Notes under the pieces: model-generated
Told to the model about the DNA's origin: nothing
Seen by the model: only the letters and a program-made list of their open reading frames with translations
Databases searched by the model: none
Assembly: GCA_035581425.1 (NCBI GenBank)
Contig: DATJVP010000147.1
Coordinates: 1-7,141, forward strand
Reading direction: 5' to 3'
Origin: DASZHJ01 sp035581425
GTDB taxonomy: Bacteria > Pseudomonadota > Alphaproteobacteria > ATCC43930 > CGMCC-115725
Length of the DNA: 7,141 nucleotides
Shown: positions 1 through 4,461 of the stretch, piece by piece
How positions within the stretch are numbered: the first letter of the stretch is position 1
Layout: each line of letters starts with the position of its first letter
Program-made: the position numbers and the translations under genes

Positions 1-1570
1 CGACGGGGATCACGCCGTTGATGTTCTTGCGCATCGCCGCGGGCTGGATCCACTGGCCGTAATAGAGCTGCGGCACGAAGGTCCAGGCGAGTTGCTGGAG
101 CTTCTCCGCGATCTTCTTGCGCTCCTCGAGCGTGTCCGCAAGCGCCCATTGGTTGCGGAGTTCTTCGTACTGCTCGTTCTTGGGCCAGCCGAACCAGGCG
201 TTGTCGCCGGTGGCAGCATGCGCCGCCAGCAGGATCGGGTTCCCGATCGCGGCGCCGCCCGACCAGGTGATGAAAATGTTCCAGCCGCCCTTGTCGGGCG
301 CGGCTTTGCTCGAGCGGCGCTGCACGACGTTCGACCAGTCCATCGCCTCGACTTGCACGTTGAGCCCGGCCTGGCGCATCTCCTGCGCCAGCACCTGCGC
401 CGTGTTGCTCATGATGGCGATGTTGGTCGCCTGCATCAGCAGGATGGGCCGGCCGTCGTAGCCGGCCTCCTTGAAGAGTTGCTTCGCCTTGTCGTAGTTC
501 TGTCCGCCCTTGAACCAGTCGTCGTTGACGCCGTTCTCCATCGGCGTCCCGCAGCCGAAATAGGCGCCGCAGGTGCGGGCGTAGGGAGAGCTGCCGAAGC
601 TCGCCTTCATCATGTCGGACTGGTTGACGATGTAGAGCATCGCCTGCCGCGCCTTCTCGTTGTCGAAGGGCGGATGGAGGAAGTTGAGGCGGATCTGCCC
701 GACATTGCCGAGTTTGTTCAGCACCTCGAGCTTGATGTTGGGATCGCCCTCGAGCCCGCCGAGGAGATCGAGCGGCGGGATCTCGTAGAAGTCGATCTCG
801 CCTGCCTGCAGCGCCGCCATCGCGGTCTGCGCATCCGGCATGTTGATGTAGACGACGCGCTCGACCTTCACGATCTTGCCGCCGGCGATGCCGGTCGCGG
901 GCTCGCTCCGCGGGACGTAGGCGGCGTTCTTGTCGTAGACGTATTGCGTCCCCGGCTTGGTCTCGTCTGGGTTCATCTTGAAGGGACCGGAGCCCACGAC
1001 CGTATCGATCTTCTGCATCGGGTCGGTCTCGGCCTCTTTCTTCCGCATCATGTAGCAGATGGGGGTCGAGGTCTTCGCGAGCACGTCGAGGACGAGCCCG
1101 TATTTCTCTTTGAGGATGATCTGGAAGGTCTTCGCGTCCTTCGCCGCGATGTCCTTGACGCGGAGCATCATGTGCTGGCCGCCGCCGTCGCGCGCTGCCC
1201 AGCGCTTCAGCGAGGGGATCACATCGGCGGTGGTGACGTCGGTGCCGTCGGTCCATTTGAGCCCGTCGCGGAGCTCGAAGGTCCAGGTGAGCTTGTCGTC
1301 GGAGACGCCGTATTTGCCAACCATCTGCGGCTGCGGCGCCTGGTTGCCGTCGATGCCGAAGAGCGTGTCGTAGACCATCGCGCCGTGATAGGCGCTCATA
1401 TTCGCAGTGGTCCAGATGGGATCGTAGGTGGGGATGTCTCCGTGCAGTACCGCGCGGACCGTCTGCGCGACCGAAGGCTTGCCTTGCGCACGGGCGATCG
1501 CGGGCGCGGCGGCTACGGCTGCGGCTGCGAGCCCGCCCTCGAGAACGGTGCGGCGCGTAATCCGGCTCAT
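1..1570 (-). CDS. ABC transporter substrate-binding protein, family 5 (SBP_bac_5), Tat signal; 3' end cut by window
   Basis: Periplasmic solute receptor of a dipeptide/oligopeptide/opine/nickel-type ABC importer; it captures the ligand and delivers it to an inner-membrane permease. I translated the reverse strand from the ATG at 1570-1568; the frame stays open for 523 codons to the window edge. The N-terminus carries a twin-arginine motif (R6-R7-T-V-L), an Ala-rich hydrophobic stretch (about 13-26) and a likely signal peptidase site after A-R-A28. Family 5 hallmarks include a V-x-G-S-G-P-F segment near residue 193 and a L-N-F-L-H-P-P-F-D-N segment near 299, followed by K-A-R-Q-A-M. Members usually run about 530 residues, so only some 10-20 C-terminal residues are missing. 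GGGAGG (1577-1582) lies 6 nt before the start. It follows the M81 gene on the same strand, and permease genes are expected to the left. The ligand cannot be told from sequence. Family assignment is secure. Confidence 0.95.
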   Translation of the reverse strand, partial: MSRITRRTVLEGGLAAAAVAAAPAIARAQGKPSVAQTVRAVLHGDIPTYDPIWTTANMSAYHGAMVYDTLFGIDGNQAPQPQMVGKYGVSDDKLTWTFELRDGLKWTDGTDVTTADVIPSLKRWAARDGGGQHMMLRVKDIAAKDAKTFQIILKEKYGLVLDVLAKTSTPICYMMRKKEAETDPMQKIDTVVGSGPFKMNPDETKPGTQYVYDKNAAYVPRSEPATGIAGGKIVKVERVVYINMPDAQTAMAALQAGEIDFYEIPPLDLLGGLEGDPNIKLEVLNKLGNVGQIRLNFLHPPFDNEKARQAMLYIVNQSDMMKASFGSSPYARTCGAYFGCGTPMENGVNDDWFKGGQNYDKAKQLFKEAGYDGRPILLMQATNIAIMSNTAQVLAQEMRQAGLNVQVEAMDWSNVVQRRSSKAAPDKGGWNIFITWSGGAAIGNPILLAAHAATGDNAWFGWPKNEQYEELRNQWALADTLEERKKIAEKLQQLAWTFVPQLYYGQWIQPAAMRKNINGVIPV

Positions 1571-1617
1571 CTTGATCCTCCCGATCTGCTTATTTTTCCT
1601 CACGCGATATTAAGTCA

Positions 1618-1638
1618 CTCGCGGCCGAACGCCGCAAG
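1618..1638 (-). promoter_or_regulatory. Stem-loop between M81 gene and binding-protein gene
   Basis: On the minus strand the DNA reads CUUGCGGC-GUUCG-GCCGCGAG as RNA, an 8-bp stem with one G-U wobble and a 5-nt loop. It lies between the M81 stop and the binding-protein start. No long U tract follows, only UGACUUAAUAU. It could be a weak terminator or a processing and stability hairpin giving different mRNA levels for the two genes. A weak alternative reading of the same DNA is a promoter: TTGCGG at 1637-1632 and TAATAT at 1612-1607 with a 19-bp spacer. The structure is seen; its role is inferred. Confidence 0.4.
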
Positions 1639-1658
1639 CGACAGTTCTCGCGCAGTGG

Positions 1659-1680
1659 GCGCGGAGGATGCGCGGAGGAC
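1659..1680. repeat. Two-copy tandem 11-bp repeat
   Basis: GCGCGGAGGAT (1659-1669) is followed directly by GCGCGGAGGAC (1670-1680), 10 of 11 bases identical. It sits in the gap downstream of the M81 stop. It may be a slippage duplication; no function is evident. Confidence 0.5.
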
Positions 1681-1718
1681 GAAGAGGGTACGATCCCGCC
1701 TGCGGCCTGCGCGCGATC

Positions 1719-3188
1719 CTAGTAAATGAGGCCTGGCCGCGTGTTCTCATCCAAGGGCCAGATCGGCCGTGCTACTTTCGTATAAGGGATCTTGCGGTAG
1801 TCGCGGCTCAGGGGCCCGTCGCTGTCGATGTAGAGGACTTTCTTGGCGATGGGCCCATAAGCGGCCATGAAGTGGTTGGTGGATTTCACGACCACAATCC
1901 GCTTCTGCCGGGGATCGATGCCGAGATTGGTGAAGAGCTCGAGCCCCAGCGCCTGGGTGCGGTTGCTGATGAGCACGACCTCGATCCCGCCGAGCCGCAC
2001 CGCCGCGCAATCCCCGAGCGGCACCTGCGTCGGTCCGAAGCTCTGCCAACAGTCGCGCTTCAATCCGATCACCTCGGCCATGGCGTCGACCGGCGCGCCT
2101 GACGTGGGTCCGATCTTGCCGCCGATCCGCAGCGGAAAGACCGTGTCGAGCCCGGCATCGAAACAGAGCTTGACCGCGATCGGGTCCCAGATCGGGCCGA
2201 GCGCCGCCTCCTGCGCTTGCCTCTCCAGGAGACGGCGGAGGATCGTGGTGTTGTCGGAGGGTGCGCCGCCGCCGGCATTGTCGGCGGGGTCCGCGAGCAC
2301 CACCGGCGCCACGTTGCTGTCGATCGCGAGGGAGATGCCCTCGTCGACGCCGTAGAAGGTCGGCATGGTCTTGCCGCGCATCCGCACGAACTCCTCGCCG
2401 ATCTCGATCGCGAGCGCGTCGGCCTTCGCCTTGTCGCCGTCGGTGACGACGAGGATGCGTCCGCCCAGTTCCTCGACGTCCGCATAGGGAAAGCAATGGC
2501 CGATCGAGATCGAGAGCACACCGTCCTTACCCTCCATCGCCTTGATGCGGTCGACGAAGCCGCGCATCAGCGGCAAGGTCGTGGGATAGCTTCCGATCTG
2601 CCGGCAATCGTACATCGACATCACCGGCTTCGCCTGTCCGCGCAGCGCCTTGAGCACGATGTCGAGCACGTCTTCCGCGCGCTCGACCACGTCGGTGTGC
2701 GGGAACTCCTTGTAGAGCACTATCGCATCGGAGAGCCGGACGCGCTTCAGCGTCAGGTGGCAATGCGGGTCGAGCTCGACCCCTATCACGCATTGGGGCC
2801 CGACGAGGTCGCGCACGCGCTCGATGATGTCGCCTTCGACGTCGTCGTAGCCGTGCGCGACCATGGCACCGTGGAGGCCGAGGAGCACGCCGTCCACCGG
2901 TAGCGCCGCCTCGAGCTCGCGGAGGATCGCGTCGCGCATGAACTCGTAGTCCTTGCGCACGGTGGTGCCCGCGGGGCTCGCGGCAAAGCAGCTCCCCTCG
3001 ATAAGCGTGAATCCCTCCTGCTTCGCGCGCCGCCGCGCGACCCATAGCGGCGCCGTACACATGAGCGGGGTATCCTGCGGATGCTCTCCGGGTCTCAGAA
3101 AGACGCTCTCCTTGTAGCCATCGAGGCTCGTCGGCAGGGGGGAGAAGGTGTTGGTTTCGGTCGCGATGGTCGCGGAGAAGAGACGCAT
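1719..3188 (-). CDS. M81 family metallopeptidase (MlrC-like)
   Basis: Predicted zinc-dependent hydrolase of the microcystinase C (MlrC) family, which in its characterised member cleaves small linearised peptides; most bacterial members have no known substrate. The protein is 489 residues, a normal full length, with no signal peptide, so it should be cytoplasmic. Visible motifs: E11-T-N-T-F-S-P at the N-terminus, L-H106-G-A-M, E-L-D140-P-H142-C-H144, E-F-P-H164-T-D, then D300-P-A-D303-N-A-G-G-G-A-P-S-D312, and V-K435-S-T-N-H-F near the end. The spacing H106/D140/H142/H164 matches the spacing I recall for the proposed active-site residues of MlrC (H150, D184, H186, H208). The ATG at 3188-3186 has GGAG 5 nt upstream and begins exactly where the family begins. 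Its neighbour, a family 5 binding protein in the same orientation, suggests that an imported peptide or amide is its substrate. Microcystin itself is not implied. Confidence 0.93.
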   Translation of the reverse strand: MRLFSATIATETNTFSPLPTSLDGYKESVFLRPGEHPQDTPLMCTAPLWVARRRAKQEGFTLIEGSCFAASPAGTTVRKDYEFMRDAILRELEAALPVDGVLLGLHGAMVAHGYDDVEGDIIERVRDLVGPQCVIGVELDPHCHLTLKRVRLSDAIVLYKEFPHTDVVERAEDVLDIVLKALRGQAKPVMSMYDCRQIGSYPTTLPLMRGFVDRIKAMEGKDGVLSISIGHCFPYADVEELGGRILVVTDGDKAKADALAIEIGEEFVRMRGKTMPTFYGVDEGISLAIDSNVAPVVLADPADNAGGGAPSDNTTILRRLLERQAQEAALGPIWDPIAVKLCFDAGLDTVFPLRIGGKIGPTSGAPVDAMAEVIGLKRDCWQSFGPTQVPLGDCAAVRLGGIEVVLISNRTQALGLELFTNLGIDPRQKRIVVVKSTNHFMAAYGPIAKKVLYIDSDGPLSRDYRKIPYTKVARPIWPLDENTRPGLIY

Positions 3189-3190
3189 GA

Positions 3191-3210
3191 GGGCTCCAAG
3201 CTGGGAGCCC
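3191..3210 (-). promoter_or_regulatory. Hairpin overlapping the M81 ribosome binding site
   Basis: GGGCTCC (3191-3197) and GGAGCCC (3204-3210) form a perfect 7-bp inverted repeat with a 6-nt loop, ending 2 nt before the M81 start codon. Read on the minus strand, the start-proximal arm contains the GGAG Shine-Dalgarno sequence, so a folded leader would hide it. If transcription starts inside the hairpin (a weak TTGCGC/TTCAAT promoter at 3241-3236 and 3218-3213 would start near 3206), the hairpin would be lost. The structure is seen; regulation is inferred. Confidence 0.4.
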
Positions 3211-3270
3211 CGATTGAAGCCTCGGAGTGCCGCGCGCGCAAGCGCAGGCAGTCCGGGCCGGGAATGAGGG

Positions 3271-3288
3271 CTGTGAAGGCAATCACAG
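3271..3288. promoter_or_regulatory. CRP/FNR-type site, perfect TGTGA-N6-TCACA
   Basis: CTGTGA-AGGCAA-TCACAG is a perfect 6-bp inverted repeat with a 6-bp spacer. Its core matches the classical CRP consensus TGTGA-N6-TCACA. It lies between the divergent M81 gene (start at 3188) and the small membrane-protein gene (start at 3347). A possible -10 hexamer CATGAT at 3310-3315 would put a plus-strand start near 3321-3322 and the site centre near -42, the usual class II activator position. Alphaproteobacterial CRP homologues can prefer other half-sites, so the regulator is uncertain. Confidence 0.5.
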
Positions 3289-3346
3289 GCAATGCCGGCG
3301 TGCCGAGGCCATGATCGCGCTCTGCTCGGCAGACGGAGGCCCGATC

Positions 3347-3481
3347 ATGAGCGAGAAATGGGTGGATTTCCTCTCCAGCGCAGCCCGCGCAAACCTCGGC
3401 GGTCACGTCGCGGCCGTCGCGTTCTTCGCCGTGGTGATCGTGTCAGAGCTTGCCTTGATCCTGCGGCTTGTCGAGCCCTGA
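3347..3481 (+). CDS. Candidate small single-pass membrane protein (44 aa)
   Basis: I do not recognise this gene. The ATG at 3347 is preceded by GGAGG (3335-3339) with a 7-nt spacer, the best Shine-Dalgarno sequence in the window, and the frame runs 44 codons to TGA at 3479. The product has a short charged N-terminus (M-S-E-K-W), then one hydrophobic helix at about residues 17-40 with no charge between H20 and E34, and ends R-L-V-E-P. There are no cysteines. The frame also extends upstream to an ATG at 3227, but those extra residues are low-complexity and lack a comparable ribosome binding site, so I prefer 3347. A CRP-like site lies 68 bp upstream of the start and a terminator-like hairpin follows 12 bp after the stop, which makes a self-contained transcription unit. 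It could be a false ORF; the ribosome binding site and helix argue against that. Confidence 0.6.
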   Translation: MSEKWVDFLSSAARANLGGHVAAVAFFAVVIVSELALILRLVEP

Positions 3482-3493
3482 CCGACGCAGTCG

Positions 3494-3518
3494 CCCTCCC
3501 GCGCGGAGCGCGGGAGGG
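3494..3518. terminator. Bidirectional terminator-like hairpin
   Basis: CCCTCCCGCG (3494-3503) and CGCGGGAGGG (3509-3518) form a perfect 10-bp GC-rich stem with loop CGGAG. It lies in the 42-bp gap between two convergent genes, 12 bp after the 44-aa ORF stop and 5 bp from the DUF1488 stop. No T tract follows on either strand, so it is not a canonical intrinsic terminator. Position and symmetry suggest a shared terminator or a 3'-end stabiliser. Confidence 0.65.
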
Positions 3519-3523
3519 GAGCC

Positions 3524-3814
3524 TCAAGGTGCGTTTGCGGGTAACGGAAAATCGTCGATGCCGAGGCCGACGACACCATCGCGAAAATCGCCGGCGGCGT
3601 AGCGGGCGAGTGCCGCAGCCTCGATCGTGCTGCGGTGGCGCTCGAAGAGCTGCTCCGCAATCTCCCCGACATCGCCGCGGATGCGGCTCAGGCGTTGCAG
3701 CGCCTCGAAGGTGACGCAGGCGCAGACCTCCGTGCCGGCGGCTCGGAGCTTGAAGTTGACGGTGCGCCGCAACGGATCGACGACGCGGTCGCGCGTGGCA
3801 AAATCGGTCACCAT
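3524..3814 (-). CDS. DUF1488 family protein (96 aa)
   Basis: Small protein of unknown function. From the chosen start it has 96 residues. After a short leader it reads R-R-T-V-N-F-K-L (17-23), then C31-A-C-V-T-F-E-A-L (31-39), an F-E-R-H-R-S-T-I-E-A-A-A segment (57-68) and a terminal D-G-V-V-G-L-G-I-D-D-F. This pattern of a beta strand, a 'V-T-F-E-A-L' helix start and an 'F-x-x-x-R-x-x-I-E' helix is what I recall for DUF1488, whose members are usually about 85-95 residues. The frame extends upstream to a GTG at 3943, but the extra 43 residues do not look like the family and contain an inverted repeat (3839-3868), so I take the ATG at 3814-3812. Its ribosome binding site is weak (GAGACGG). Residues C31 and C33 are worth noting. 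It is convergent with the 44-aa ORF. The family call is from pattern memory. Confidence 0.72.
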   Translation of the reverse strand: MVTDFATRDRVVDPLRRTVNFKLRAAGTEVCACVTFEALQRLSRIRGDVGEIAEQLFERHRSTIEAAALARYAAGDFRDGVVGLGIDDFPLPANAP

Positions 3815-3838
3815 GTCCGTCTCGGAGTGCTCGATGCA

Positions 3839-3868
3839 GGCCCTCCCCAGCTTTGGCCGAGGAGGGCC
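3839..3868 (-). promoter_or_regulatory. Inverted repeat in the DUF1488 upstream region
   Basis: GGCCCTCC (3839-3846) and GGAGGGCC (3861-3868) are perfect 8-bp arms around a 14-nt loop that itself contains CCA-GCTT-TGG. It begins 24 bp upstream of the preferred DUF1488 start. It may be a 5'-leader hairpin, or coding sequence if the longer GTG start is used. Confidence 0.4.
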
Positions 3869-3956
3869 CATCGCGTCATCGCCCGCGTGCCCCAGGGTTT
3901 GGGAGATCATGGGCACGAGCGACCCTATCAGCCTGATCCCCACGACGCGGCCGCGG

Positions 3957-3974
3957 CTGTGACTTCGGTTACAG
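3957..3974. promoter_or_regulatory. Second CRP/FNR-like site, also a UUCG-capped stem
   Basis: CTGTGA-CTTCGG-TTACAG has the core TGTGA-N6-TTACA, one base from the CRP consensus. It shares GG-CTGTGA-N6-T(C/T)ACAG-GG with the site at 3271-3288. It lies between divergent DUF1488 (start at 3814) and the MarR unit (start at 4088). As plus-strand RNA it also folds into a 7-bp stem with one G-U wobble closed by a cUUCGg tetraloop. Protein site and RNA hairpin cannot be separated from sequence alone. Confidence 0.4.
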
Positions 3975-4051
3975 GGAGGCCGGACTTATGTCGGTGATTT
4001 TCGTGTGATTGCTAACCTTCCTCTTCCGCGTGCCCTGGGAGAGACTTATGC

Positions 4052-4079
4052 TTGACGCACCGTTAGGTGTGCCTACACT
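4052..4079 (+). promoter_or_regulatory. Sigma70-like promoter of the MarR unit, probably leaderless
   Basis: TTGACG (4052-4057), a 16-bp spacer and TACACT (4074-4079) match the -35 and -10 consensus at 5 of 6 and 4 of 6 positions. Transcription would start near 4086-4088, at or just before the ATG at 4088, which has no Shine-Dalgarno sequence. Two short inverted repeats, TAGG-TGTG-CCTA (4064-4075) and GTGT-GCCT-ACAC (4067-4078), overlap the -10 element and could be operator half-sites. Confidence 0.55.
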
Positions 4080-4087
4080 CATCCTCC

Positions 4088-4459
4088 ATGGCGGTCGATC
4101 TCTGGGAGACGCGGCAGTGTCACTGCCTTGCGGCGCGTAGGCGGGCGAGAGCGGTGACGCGACACTTCGAGGCGCGGCTCCGGGAGCACGGGCTCCGTGC
4201 GACGCAGTTCTCGATCCTCGCGGTGCTCGCCCTCGCGGGGCCCATGCCGATGCGGCGGCTCGCCGCGATGCTCGGGCTCGAGCGCACGACGCTCACGCGG
4301 AGCGCCACGCTCCTGGAGCGCGAAGGATGGCTCAAGACGGGACACACGAAGGATGCGCGCGAGCGACCGCTCATCCTGACGCAAGCGGGTCGACGCAAGC
4401 TCGAGGCGGCCTATCCTTCCTGGAAAGCCGCGCAGGATTCATTGCCCAAGGAGAAGTAA
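4088..4459 (+). CDS. MarR-family winged-helix transcriptional regulator
   Basis: Predicted dimeric DNA-binding regulator, probably of its own unit, in which ligand or thiol state controls operator binding. It has 123 residues, slightly shorter than the usual 140-150; the C-terminal dimerisation helix is short (ending W-K-A-A-Q-D-S-L-P-K-E-K). Order of elements: N-terminal helix with C11-H-C13-L-A-A-R-R and A-V-T-R-H-F (22-27), G-L-R-A-T-Q-F-S-I-L (35-44), helix-turn-helix from about 54 to 80 (M-R-R-L-A-A-M-L-G-L, then T-T-L-T-R-S-A-T-L-L-E-R-E-G-W-L) and a wing at 84-98 with D89-A-R-E-R-P. I chose ATG 4088 over the upstream ATG 4067 because it fits the family and a promoter lies directly in front. 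Its 3' end carries the ribosome binding site of the propeller gene (GGAG at 4450-4453), only 2 bp separating the two genes. The paired cysteines could sense thiols or reactive sulfur; that is inference. Confidence 0.92.
   Translation: MAVDLWETRQCHCLAARRRARAVTRHFEARLREHGLRATQFSILAVLALAGPMPMRRLAAMLGLERTTLTRSATLLEREGWLKTGHTKDARERPLILTQAGRRKLEAAYPSWKAAQDSLPKEK
4113..4127. promoter_or_regulatory. Palindrome inside the MarR gene, candidate operator
   Basis: GGCAGTG-T-CACTGCC is a perfect 7-bp inverted repeat around one base, starting 25 bp downstream of the MarR start codon and so just inside the predicted transcript. MarR proteins bind palindromes of this size near their own promoters. It also encodes R-Q-C-H-C, so coding constraint may explain it in part. 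Confidence 0.35.
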
Positions 4460-4461
4460 GC

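Noticed and set aside
92..1729. Long plus-strand ORF of 545 codons antisense to the binding protein
   Set aside because: Low-complexity Arg/Asp/Val/Leu-rich product with no recognisable family; it mirrors the codon bias of the real minus-strand gene, which has a signal peptide, ribosome binding site and family motifs.
2217..2903. Plus-strand ORF of 228 codons inside the M81 gene
   Set aside because: Composition is that of a reverse-frame shadow (many His/Asp/Arg/Val); no family motif, while the minus frame is an intact metallopeptidase.
1719..3188. Microcystin degradation (mlr) cluster
   Set aside because: Only an MlrC-family protein is present; no MlrA, MlrB or MlrD. The family is broad.
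3983..4050. Direct repeats GACTTATG (3983-3990, 4043-4050) and GTGATT (3994-3999, 4005-4010)
   Set aside because: Short and only two copies each; expected by chance at this length.
4048..4140. 30-codon plus-strand ORF with a GGGAGAG ribosome-binding-like sequence, reading L-G-V-P-T-L-I-L-H-G-G
   Set aside because: It overlaps the MarR start in another frame and resembles a hydrolase phrase only by chance. Predicted transcription starts downstream of its ATG. It would matter only if a longer transcript were found.
4327..4461. Upstream extension of the propeller frame into the MarR gene
   Set aside because: The 45 extra codons lie wholly within the MarR coding region and have no family similarity; ATG 4462 has a proper ribosome binding site.
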